This document shows positions 20,904 to 33,196 of a stretch of 64,000 nucleotides of DNA, piece by piece. The stretch is taken from contig PUQB01000018.1 of assembly GCA_003024785.1 (NCBI GenBank), forward strand, positions 925,717 to 989,716. The letters are read 5' to 3'. The notes under the pieces are model-generated. The model saw nothing but the letters and a program-made list of their open reading frames with translations. It made no database searches and was not told where the DNA came from. A program made the position numbers and the translations under genes. The stretch's first letter is position 1; each line of letters opens with the position of its first letter. Source of the DNA: Selaginella tamariscina (taxonomy: Eukaryota; Streptophyta; Lycopodiopsida; Selaginellales; Selaginellaceae).

Positions 20904-23900
20904 TTATCCCCCCTCTGCGGTTGTGTAGATGGTGATGGATCTGATGGTCCTGGATCCGTGTGAGTTGGGCCATCTAAGGTATGACCGAATGTAGTCAACG
21001 AGTCTCGAACAACAAACCGTTTCATTCGAACTACGTGAACTATCTCAACCTCATGAGATCCCACCAACTGTACTTGATACACCTGAGGACCAACCTTTCG
21101 GAGTACTCGGTAGGGACCAAGCCACTTATGTAATAAACCAGTTGCAAGCCCAGGTGCAGTCAGCTTGGGAAAACGTACCAGTACTAAGTCACCGTCAGCA
21201 AGTCTGGTAATTTGATGTCGTGCATTGTAAGAAGATTGTTGCTGTATTTGAGCTCGACCAAGATGTTCAGCAGACTCTGCACGCAGAAGAGGCAACAGCA
21301 TCCAAATGTCGAGCCCACATTTTGCATCCTCGGCACGTGGCAGATTCGATGATAACCCAATTCACTAGGCAACTTAGGATCATATCCATACAATGCCTTG
21401 AATGGAGAGATACCAATCGAACTCTGAATGCCTGTTACATAAGCAAATCTCAAACATCGCAAATACCAATCCCAGTCAGTGTGATTGAAGTTCACATACT
21501 TCGAGATCATACCCTTGAAGGTCCGATTCAATCGCTCCACCAAACCATCAGTTTGTGGATGATATGGAGAGGCAAATGAATGTTTTACCCCTAACCTCTC
21601 ACACAACACTCGGAATACCTCTGCAATGAAAGCGGGGCCATTATCTGATAACATCCGCTCTGGACAAGAATGCTGCAAAACCACATTATCGAACAAAAAC
21701 AAAGCTGTTGACATGGCAGTTGCATCCGGAAGAGCACCAACCTCCACCCAACGAGTTAAATAATCAGATACACAATGATGTACTGGTTACCTTGAGAAGA
21801 ACGTGGAAAAGGTCCCATTAAATCCACTGCAATTAACTCAAAAGGGCGAGAGACATTGATGGATTCCAACACCCCCATGGCCCGAGTCGTAGAGGAATTC
21901 CGAGTTTGACAAATGGGACAGCTCTGAATATACCTGATCACATCACCACGCATGCTGGCCAATAAAAGATCGCGGAGCTTCTCCAACACTCGTTGGTGAC
22001 CAAGATGACCTCCAACAATAGGCGAATCATGATATGCTCGAAGAAGGTGTGGAACATATGTAGAGGGCACAGCCAAACGCCATCTGTCCTCTGGATTTGT
22101 CCCAATAAAATACAATAAACCATCCTGAAGTCGAAACTGAGCATGATATTGTCGAAACCGGTTCGGAAGAAGGATTGCAAACGCATCCGTAATTGCCTCG
22201 TCCATGGTTCATGTTTTTGGCATCCTGCCACTGTTCCAAGGATGGTAAGTCGGCATCGAATACCTGAGGGGCTTGTATCAAACCGAATGCTGCAGCGACT
22301 GCATGAGCAGGCAAAGTGGAATCAGAAAGGGGTGCTCGAGAAAGTGCATCCGCATCCACCATTGTTCGCCCAGGCCTGTGCACCACCTTAAAGTTATATA
22401 CTTGGAGACGTAATGCCCATCTGGCTACACGACCCACTAAATTCTTCCGTTTTAATAAGGAAGTGACAGCAGCATGATCACACTCCAAAAGTGTTTCACT
22501 CCCATGTAAGTAGGCATGAAGTCGTTCAAAACCCCAAACAGCAGCAAGGCATTCTTTTTCAGTAGTGGAATAATTCCGCTCAGCCGGCGTGAGTACTCGA
22601 CTAATGTAAGCCACCGGGTGTCGAATTGAAGAATCCACAGCATCAGTTTGCATCAATACACCACCAATACCAACATCTGAGGCATCTACTCGTAAAATGA
22701 ACGGACGAGTAAAATCTGGGTATTGAAGCAATGGTGGAGTTGTCAGGAACTCTTTTAACTGGTCAAATGCCTGCTGACACCTGCGAGTCCACCTGAAAGA
22801 TACCTGTGGACGAACTAACTCCCGAAGAGGGGCAGTTCGATCAGTGAGATGATCGATGAATCGACCCAAGTACTGCACCGTGCCCAAGAAACGCTGGACT
22901 TCCTGTACTGTACGGGACGAGGGAACTCTCGAACAGCTCGCAACTTCATTGGATCCACCTGTAAACCCTCTCGAGATATACGGTAACCCAAGTAAGTGGT
23001 GTCGGTCGAACCAAACACACACTTTTCAAGTTTCAACTTCAGGCCAACTTCTCGAAATCGATCAAGAACGCGCCGTACATCACGAATGTGATCCTCCCAA
23101 GAACCAGACCCATGAATGAGCACATCGTCGATAAAATCGGCAGTGATATCAGGCATATCGGAAAGAAGCTCATCCATCATGCGTTGAAAGGTGGCAGGAG
23201 CTGAAGTCAATCCAAAAGGCATGACCAAAAACTCGTAAAGACCAAATGGTGTCCGGAAGGCCGTTTTTGGAATATCCTCCTCAGCCATAGGAACCTGCCA
23301 ATATCCTGATGCCAAATCCAACTTAGTAAACCATCGACTCTGACCCAAACGATCTAATAGATCGGCAGAGTTCGGAAGTGGATAGACATCTTTGATGGTA
23401 ACATCGTTAAGAGGTCGGTAATCCACACAAAATCGGAGAGATCCATCAGGCTTGGGAACCAAATGAGGTTCACATGCCCATGGACTCCGTGACGGACGAC
23501 ACACTCGTTTACCAATCATATCAGTAACAGCTGTTCGCATGGCTGATAACTCCTTTGGTGACCTGCGTCGAACCGGGACTTTGAAAGGCTTTGCATTGCC
23601 GGTGGGTATACAGTGTCGAGTCTTCACACGTGCACCTTGGGACAGATCAAATTTGAACAAACTTGCATACTGTTTCTTAAGTTGTTCGATGCAGTGTGCT
23701 CGACACTCAGGTGACGGATCCGGCATTTGAACCTGTTGAGATGAACACCACCCCAAGACCGGAATCAAAGGAGCTGTATGCGTGATACAAACAGCAACAA
23801 GCTTCTCTGGACGTAAAGGAACAGACTGCAAAGACACAGACTCCAAGCGTAATACAGGAGGAGAGAGTGAAAAATCACATGTACCTTTCGACTGCTTTAA

Positions 23901-25408
23901 CCAATCACATCCCAGAATGATGTCAAAGACCTGGGAAGGGACAACCCTAAGAGACCCAGAGGGAAACTTACAGTTGGCACCCATAACCAGCGTAGTCAAG
24001 TGGTGTACTGTGATACTGCACGAGACTGCCCATTACCATATAAAATGTGCAAGACCTTATCTGCACGTCTTAAGGGTAATGAGCACCGATGCGCTAGAGA
24101 AGAGTTATGGAAGACATACTGGATCCTGTATCCACAAGCACTGTGACTGAAAGATCATTCACCGTGCAGAAAATGTGAAAACTGGATGATCTGGTGGAAC
24201 TTGCAAACCTTGATATGCATAGCGGAAAAAACATGGAGGTGAAGTCTCCATCGCACGGGATCCCTCCGTCGCCCGTACGATTACTGTTTTCCGCAACAGA
24301 TCCACCTGCAAGAGAGGCTTCGTCATCTGGAAGCTCATCATCAGCATAATGGCCGCCACAGGCACACCATCCGGAACATATGGTCGCCAGCCTGGATGTG
24401 GTGGACGCCAATCAGGATACACATCGCATGCCCGCCAAGTATGTCCAGGTGCCCAACAGGCCCAACAATGAACTTGATTGGGTCGACCTGCATTGTTCCG
24501 ATTCCTCCTGTCACGAATCCGTGGATTTTGACCACCACGGGCAGGAACTGGAGCAGTGCAGGACGATTTCGTGGAGGTGGTCCACGGGGTGGGCCCCGAG
24601 GTCGACCACGAAAGGCTTGTCGTGCGGGCACATATGCAGCAGCATCAACCTCCATTGGATCAGCACGCTGAACAGAGGAGCAGGTAACCCAAGGGGAACA
24701 CGGCCCTCACCAGGCACCAACTCAAAACGTTGAGCTAGTGCAAAAGCTTCCTCCAATGTGGTAGGACGAAGAGCCCGAACGAATCGAACAAGTTCGGGTC
24801 GCATAGTTGGCCATAACATACCGAGCTTAATGGGCTCAGGCATGTTAGGATATGCACGCCGAACTAAATCCCCGAACCTAATACTGAACCGCATAACAGA
24901 CTCACCAGGATGTTGTCGTATCGCATGCAGTTGTTGGAAAGCATCATCTGAATCCTCAACTTTGCCAAACGTACGTTTGAGGCATTCCGTTAACCGATTA
25001 CTATTGGCTTGAATCTCCGCAGCCAATCCATTATACCACTTGAGCGCAGGGCCTTCCAAACATGTAGGGAATTCTCTGAGAGCACGGGCCTCATCCCAAC
25101 CATGGTAACGAACAATGACTTGGAAATGATCAAACCAGTGGTATACATCATCTCCCGGATCACCACAAAAAGATCGGGGTCGAACCCTCGGATTTGTGGC
25201 CTGTGAAGAAGATGAAGGAGTACTAGAAGCAGATCCCCCGGCATGAGGCTCAGGGGGAAGAGGAGGACGAACCCTCAACAAAGCGCTCCAACAACTTTGT
25301 TTGTGCATCAATAGCAGTAGCAATAATGCTAAACGCCGTCTCCATATTCATCGTCATGAAAAAGAAAAGGAAAAGGCGGAAGAAAGGAATACCCAACTTC
25401 TCCACCAA

Positions 25409-25610
25409 TGAAAGAGCCGATATATATTAAAATGTCAGATCATTAAGCTACAAAAACCCTGCTTATATACAGGAGACCTCCTGCCACGTGGCACACATGC
25501 GACACGTGGCGCTGACACATGGCGGCCAGATCACCACCCATGTGTCACTATGCATGTGTGTATATACACATGCGTATATACATTCGTTACATAATATACA
25601 GTATCTTACA
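25409..25610 (-). repeat. 5' LTR of the gypsy fossil
   Basis: About 202 bases, paired with 20705-20903. The bases just inside it on the element strand begin TGGTGGAGAAGTTGGG, starting with TGG as a tRNA primer-binding site would, though not of the usual initiator-Met type. Confidence 0.9.
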
Positions 25611-25614
25611 ACAT

Positions 25615-27177
25615 TTAAATATTGTTAACTTTTACTAAAAAATACTTTACAAAGGTAAAGCAAAAATCATATAGAGTTTAACCATGTCAGATACTCAGCT
25701 TTAAAATATGGTTTAAACACAACTAAATAAATATACATTAAAAAGTATATTTATATTTAAAAGCTAAATGTTTAAACATTGATATATTTACAGATAGTTT
25801 TCCCAAAATTAAATGAATAAATACATTTTGGGTAAAATTTATATTACACATAGAATATTTTTTCTATGATGTAATAAATAATTATCAATACTCATAATAG
25901 TATGATGATAATCAAAATATTAATTAAATTGAGGACTTTGATATAGTTCAAGTTTAATTTTTAAGTGTAGATATATGCTTGTGTTTAACAGAATTAGCTA
26001 TTAATATAAAACGTTTAAACACAAATATACCGCTATAATTAATAAAATATGTTCCCAATTTAAATATATATTGGGTGTAACATATAATACGCATAGAACA
26101 TTTTTTCTATGAAAAAATTCACACTTTAAACATATTGATAGTACGTTTATACGGTAAACAAAAAACTTGCATAAAGTTTGTTACTTAATACGGTAATAAA
26201 AGTTTTTGGTTTTTTTTTAAAAAAAAAACCTGTGTTTATTATTTATAAAATATAAATAATAAAGATAAATTTGATTAATGGTTTAAACATAAGTTACAAA
26301 GTAAACTAGTTAATATACGCGAAAATTAAAAGTTCCCGTATTAAAATGGAATATCTGAATATGAATATTTAAACTATTTTTGTTTTTATAAATTATATAC
26401 TATATGATATTTAGTTTTATGTTTTAAATTTATAATATATTAATTAATATTTTATACAATTGCATTTAGTATATACACTTTTAAAATATTTTAATTTAAA
26501 TATTACATAAAATATATTAAAAATTAGATTTAATTAAATTTACACTGGAAATTTTCATTTCAAACACCCAAGAGTTTTGGCCCATGATCTCACTATTAAA
26601 ATTAAACATTCTTAAAATATAAAAATTTATAATTTAAATAAAATGAAATTATTGAAATGTCAAATTAAATCATTGAAATAAGTACAATAAGTTGTAAAAT
26701 ATATAGATTCTCTCAAATATATAAATATTTATTTCTTAAACTTTATAAAACTATTAACCTAAATTTACTCGAAATTTAAGTTGAGGCTTTTTCCAATTTT
26801 ATCTTATTCATATACTTTTAAATATTAAAAACATGACAATTATTATATAATATTTTTATTTGTCCATTGTTAAATATAAATCCTTTATTAAATAAACATA
26901 AAATTGGTATATTTGATTGCAATTTTTATAGTTTAAACATTTTATTTTTAATATCATAATAATAATTGAACAAAATTACCCACCAATCTTATTATAAAAA
27001 AGAATACATATTTTATAATAGCTTTTTAAAAAGTAATTTATACTTAATAATAATCTAACATTTTGAGAAATCCAAGAGAAACGATTATCCATATTTTACT
27101 TTATTTCTGTATGCAAATAAAAGTTTAATGTCTATAAAACACACTATATATATATATTATACAAACCTCTTCACTTC
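25615..27177. other. AT-rich spacer
   Basis: Very AT-rich sequence with no reading frame of note. Short inverted words such as TTTTTTCTATG recur near 25858 and 26103. Nothing else is supported. Confidence 0.5.
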
Positions 27178-27205
27178 TAAACCCTAATGTAAGCCCTAAA
27201 CCCTG
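27178..27205 (+). promoter_or_regulatory. Telo-box pair before the PPR start
   Basis: AAACCCTAATG and CCCTAAACCCTG lie directly before the first Met of the PPR gene. Telo-box motifs (AAACCCTAA) are common just upstream of plant housekeeping and organelle-related genes. A TATATATATTATA stretch lies about 40 bases further upstream. Confidence 0.5.
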
Positions 27206-28989
27206 ATGGATGAATTCATCCATCTAATAAAGTCATGCAAGACACTTTCACAAGCTAGAGAAATACACACCCATATAACATCCATATATAAACCAACCAA
27301 TATATACATCTCCAACAAGCTAATAGAAATGTATGCAAAATTAGGCGGGAAAAAAGAAGCCGAGAACATCTTCTACACAATGAACGACAAGAATTCCTTC
27401 ACATGGGACGCCATGTTATTAATGTACACAAGAGACTCCCAAACGCACGACGCAAAGCTTTTATTCGATCATATGCCACAACACAGTGTAGTAGCGTGGA
27501 CGGCCTTGTTAACTGCATATGCCCACTCTGGGCATCTGCATGAAGCCGAGGTTCTCTTTGGAACGCTGCCTATTAAGGATGTAATATCTTGGAACGCGAT
27601 GTTAAGTGCATACGCACAGAACGGACATCTTAATGAAGCGAAGTTTGTATATGAAACATGCCTCAACATAACTTAACCTCTTGGAATACCATGTTAACTT
27701 GCATATGCCCGAGATGGGCAAGTGGGAAGTGCTAAACATGTATTCCATCACATGCCGGAAAGGAACTTAATCTCTTGGAACGCTTTGTTAAGTACATTCT
27801 CACTTTGTGGGTACATTTCAGATGTTGAGTATGTATTCGATCATATGCCACAAAGAGATCTTATATCATGGACCGCTGTGTTATCTGCATATGCCAAAAC
27901 GGGCATTTTGAGACGGCCAAGAGCGTTTTTGAATGCATGCCTCTACGGACTTGGTATCGCTAAACGCATTGTTAGCTGCATACGCTCAGAACTCTACTTA
28001 TAAACTTACGATTGACCTCTTCACGAGTATGTATGCATAGCCTTGCTTCGTGGAATGCAGTTCTTGCATCTGCCATACGTAGCGGGAATACCGAAACTGC
28101 CGAGGTGATCTTCATGAGAATGCCGCAGAGGGACTTCTTCGCGTGGAATATGATGTTGGCTATGTATACTCAGAGAGGGAACATGGCAGAGGCAAACTAT
28201 GTATTTACCGAACTCCCCGAGGAGAACCTTGTGGCGTGGAATACAATGATAGATGGATACGCACGGAATGGGGATGTAGAGTTTGCTAAGTACTTGTTTG
28301 ACAAAATGCCGGAGAGGGACTTAGTCTCCTTCACGGCCTTGTTATCTGGGTATGCACAGAAAGGACATCTTCAGGAAGCCAGTGAAGTCTTCGGTGGGAT
28401 GCCAAGAGAGATGTAGTTGCATGGAATGCAATATTTTCTGCTTATTCCCAATGTGGACATGTACATTATTGTAAGCTCCTCTTTGAGAGGATGCCGGTGA
28501 GCGATACCGTGCTATGGAGCTCCATGCTAGCTGCATACGCCCAGAATGGACACTCCCGCGGTGTGTTTTACGTGTTTGATACGATGAAACTTACACATTT
28601 ACCAAACGAGGTTTGTTTCTTATCGGTTCTTCTCTCTTGTAGTCACCTCGGAAAGACATATGTAGCTATACAACAATTTGTATCCATGTTATTTGACTTC
28701 GGGCTGAGACCTGCAGTGAAACACTACATGTATGGTTGACATGTTGGGACGATGTGGTCACCTGACGGAGGCGAAAGACTTAGTCGATAACATGCCATTT
28801 GTGCCGGATGTGTTGGAGTGGACGTGCTTCCTTGCGGCGTGCAAGAGCCATAACCATGTCGAGTTAGGAACTGCTGCAGTGAGGCGTATAATCGATGTGT
28901 ATGAGAGAAGGATAGTTGCGTATTCCTTGATTGCAAATATGTTTTCCATAGATGACAAGACTAACACTTACGCCCTTAAGAAACCATGA
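27206..28989 (+). pseudogene. PPR protein gene, frame-disrupted
   Basis: Encodes about 590 residues made of roughly 14 tandem repeats of about 31 residues with the consensus WNAMLSAYAQNGHLNEA...F..MP.RD, the short (S-type) PPR motif. PPR proteins bind organelle RNA one base per repeat and direct editing, splicing or stability. The last repeats (DMLGRCGHLTEA, then DVLEWTCFLAACKSH) resemble the E-region start of PLS-class editing factors, and the frame ends soon after, without a DYW domain. It is intronless, as usual for the family. Single-base length changes break the frame about seven times (near 27657, 27703, 27900, 27949, 28032, 28405 and 28735). Between breaks no in-frame stop occurs and repeat spacing is kept. 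Either a very recent pseudogene or uncorrected assembly errors would explain this. Confidence 0.85.
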
Positions 28990-31900
28990 CTTAGTTTTGA
29001 GTGTGTACATTTTAGAATGGTTTAAATCTAAACAATAAATACTATAGTTTTAAATTTATTTTATTTAATGTGAAACTTTATATCCAAATTTTTAATATGA
29101 ATATCTTTGTGTGTGTTTTTATTACATGTATGTATATAAATTAAATAGTTTTTAATATAAAATATAACATTAAACTATAAGTTTTCTTACCATTTTTTAT
29201 TTGCTACTTAAAATCCTATCAACTTTATGTTATATAAGAAAAAACTATAGTCTATGTGTGTATATGGCTTTGTATTAATTAAATAACATATTATTTAATG
29301 TGTGAGAATTTAAACATTGTTGTGTATATATGAAATTATGTTTCAGTGTGAATATTAACTATTAAGGTTTCTTGGTTTAATAATTATATGTTATATATAT
29401 ATCTAATATATGATTAAATATCATTGTGAAAAATGACATCGTTACAGACGATTGAATTATAAAGTCAATTTAAAATAAATAAGCTATTTGATGTTCAACA
29501 TTAACAAATTCATAAAACCTTATTGTGAAACATTGTGATATTAGCAATAAAAATATAAAATCGCTAGTAAATTGATGGTTAACATTGATATTATTAATTT
29601 ATACATTTCCATATTGTTAATATTAATTTTAAAAAAAGTAAAAGATGATTAATATAAATTTTAAAATTAAAGAATTAAATTATTATCATATTTAGAATTT
29701 CAACGTGTACATTCAAAATTTATACTTATGTAAAATTTTATAAATTATTTTTTTTATAAACTTTTTTCAGGTGAAAGTTTTTATTTTTTCGTTATTTCAA
29801 CATAAGGTGAACATTTGTTCAAAATTTAAATTTAGAATAAATGTTCAAAAAGACAAAATTTGTAATGTTTAAATAATAATGGTATATATATATATATAAA
29901 TTTATATTATTAAAAGAAAAAACTTCATTAAGTTAATATTTATAAGTTCCTTTAAATATAAAGTAGTTGTAAATAATAATTTATGCATTACATGTTAATA
30001 AGTTTTCTTAAATGTAGTATGGTAAATCTTGTACGTGTATTCGTTTAATATATTTAAATAAATATTAAATAATATTTATGTTTTATATATCCTTTAATAT
30101 ATTTAAATAAAATATCAAATAATATTTATGTTTTAAAATATTCTTATTAAAGTGAAATTATAATCAGGGTATGGAAATTAATCCTAATGTAATAATAAAA
30201 ATTATTATGTTCAAAGTGCACAAATTATATTACAAAATAAATATAAATTTATCACATAAGTTTTATCTTTTAAAATTCATTGAAATATAACCTTTAAGAG
30301 GTGAAAAAAATATAAAATTAAAAGTTTATAATATTAATTTTCTTAGGAAGCATTACAAATAAAATATATTATTTAATAGTAAGATAAAAATATTAATATA
30401 GTTCAACCTTTAAATTTTTTAATATATTAATTTTTTTATAAGTAGAATTGTTTTGTTTCTGTTACAAGACACGATTCGTTTTTTATAAGAATCACAATAA
30501 TTAATTTTACTCTTAATAAATATATATATAGTTATTATAAATTTTATAAAATTTAATTAGTTCAAATTAAACTTTTAAAACAATATGGTTTAAAATGTTC
30601 TATTAAATGTATGAAGAATATATAGCCTTTTTATTTTTTTCTTTTGTAGTGGATTAAATTTATTTATTATTATTAAAAGAACAAACATGTTAGTTATATC
30701 ATAATATTAATATAATAATATATTTATAATGCATTTTTTAACTTCTTTAATAAATGAATATTCATGTTCTTTCTTAGTTAAAACATGAAATACATTTGGA
30801 TCACAATGTTCTTTCATTATTTTTAATTCAATTCATTTATTAAATATAAATTAAAAATAAATATTCAAAAGATGATATTAAAAAAAACTTTATTAAGTTA
30901 ATATTTATAAATACTTTTGTGTTGAACTTTCCAACAAATTAGATGTAAATTAGTTGTAAATAATAAGCTTTTAGTGATTAAAAAGTTTTTTTTTATACAT
31001 TACATAATAACTTTATTACAAAATAAATATGAATTTAAATAGAAATTTTATTTTTTAAAATTCTAAATGTAAATATTCTTTTATATAATGTGGAAATGTA
31101 AAGACTTTAAGAAGTGACATATAATATAAATTTAAGAGTTATGAAGCATTACAAATGACATATATTATTTTATTTGTATATGATTAAAAATAAGAATAAA
31201 AGATTAAAAATTAATGTTATATATAAACTTATTATGTATTATATTAAAATTAGTGATTATGTTATTGAATAATATTATAGTTAAAATATTTATTAAACTT
31301 TAACATTTAGTAAAAACTTAAATATACAAAATTTTATGATTAAGGTATTATTTCAAAATAAAGTTTATGCATGTTCAAATTTAAAACAAGCAATAAACTT
31401 TAATTTATTCAAAGGTAATTATATTAATTTTAAGTAATATGAAGTAAGCTTTAAAAAATAAAAACATGTTTATGTGTTTTTATAATAGAGTACAAATTAA
31501 GAATTTGATTTAAAACAATTAATAATATTGAAACTTAAAAAACATAAAAAAAAGTATAATACGTGGTAAAGAATGAATGATATATTATTTAATATGTTCA
31601 ACTAATAGAAATGAATAATAAAAACTTGTAAAGTTATTTAACATTACATGATAATTATATAAATACTTTTTATTTAAGATATTTGAAGAACAATAAGATA
31701 TTATAAAAAGATCAATTTTTTAATATAATTCAACCTTTAAATTATTTTAATTAATAAATTTAATTAGTATAATGTCTTTTGTATTCCACGACCAGACATG
31801 AATTATTTTTTATAATATTTACAATAATTAATTTTGCTCTTAGTAAACATATATATATTCATCATAAATTTTATGATATTTAATTAGCTCAAGTTAATTT

Positions 31901-33196
31901 TAAAATGACATAATTAAAAATGCTGAATTATCTTATTTGGGGTTAACATATGCCTCACATAATTATTATGTACAGTAAAGCATTGTTATTGTTTTAATTG
32001 AGATCGATTATGTTTGACACACATGTACTCAATATAAGGTATATAATGATTTATATATTATTCTTTAGCCTTGTTATAATGGTATATATATTATTATTTA
32101 AGTGGTATTAAAAAAAGTACAAATATAATAAGCATTTATATAATGTACGTCCTTTCCAATCTGAAATTGGTCAATCATATAAATATTTTTATCTTAAGCA
32201 TAAAGACTTATGGAAATATTTTGTATATATAAATAAATATATGTACAAGTCAAAACTATGTATGCACACACACACATGTACACATGAGTTTTAAACGTGC
32301 ATACCATCACGTCTCTCTATTAAATTATATTTAAATAAAGTCCAGATAGGAGGCTGGTGACAATTTTCTAAAATATTACTTTCTTATAATGTAATATATT
32401 AAATTAAAAATATTTTAATATACATATACACGCATTCATATAGACATACGCTTACATGTCTACATATAGATATGTAGTGTTACGTGGCAGACCTGTATAC
32501 TACATCAAATTGACATGTAGTACATATATGATATATACACCTATACCGTACATGTACATATACACATATGATGTACATGTATATATGGGAGCCGCATCAG
32601 ACTCACAGGTTATAATATCATGCTGCGTGTTACACGCCCATTGGTGTATGACACACATAGAATCTCATGTGAAGTATTAAATACTTCCTGTGTCCGGAAA
32701 AAGCCGAAACTCACATATGTACACACACACACACACACACACATACGATACATCTATATGTAAATGTGTATTATATAATACACATACATATAAGTGTATG
32801 TACCACATGTAAAATATCCATACTATGCGTGCGAAAAAAACAAGTATCTTGTCGTTGTTATACATATGAAATTTTTAATAAATTAAATTATTAATATTTC
32901 AAGGTAATAATTCATCTCACAACCATATATAGATAATTTGATAAACACCACTAATTACATAATTAATTCCCACCACAGGATCGAATCGTTTTTGGCATTA
33001 TTTACTTGGTAAGTACTGAGCTTGTCTCTGCGGCTATGGCTTCCGATTGAAATGTATGTGAGTACATATACACATATATACACATCCACACACATATATA
33101 TTCATATATAGTATTCCACTATTCATCAGGATTCATCAAATTTCTCGATTTCTGAACGATTTCTTCACTAGAATGCGTGCTTTTTGAGGAATTGTA
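28990..33196. other. AT-rich desert between PPR and NTT
   Basis: About 4.2 kb of extremely AT-rich DNA. Homologous blocks recur in direct orientation: the segment near 29930-30140 (ATTAAGTTAATATTTATAA and what follows) resembles 30880-31030, and 30330-30560 resembles 31650-31890. The desert therefore grew partly by tandem duplication of about 1 kb. From 32300 to 33120 it becomes rich in CA/TA microsatellites. No gene is seen. Confidence 0.55.

Larger units (their letters stand above)
20701..25614 (-). mobile_element. Ty3/gypsy retrotransposon fossil with both LTRs
   Basis: A minus-strand element about 4.9 kb long. Parts in element order: 5' LTR 25409-25610; gag about 25350-24500; aspartic protease about 24400-23900, with a DTGSS active site; reverse transcriptase about 23500-23000, with the FIDD form of the catalytic box; RNase H about 22800-22300; integrase about 22200-21250, with zinc-binding, DNG and H-P-Q-T-D-G motifs; a polypurine tract just before the 3' LTR 20705-20903. 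The host sequence ACAT repeats at both edges. The protease-RT-RNase H-integrase order is diagnostic of Ty3/gypsy. It is broken, with roughly half a dozen breaks. The LTRs are almost identical, so the insertion is young. Short LTRs and a small internal region make it compact for the family. Confidence 0.95.

Noticed and set aside
22856-24733. Plus-strand frames opposite the gypsy element
   Set aside because: They are shadows of the minus-strand polyprotein domains.
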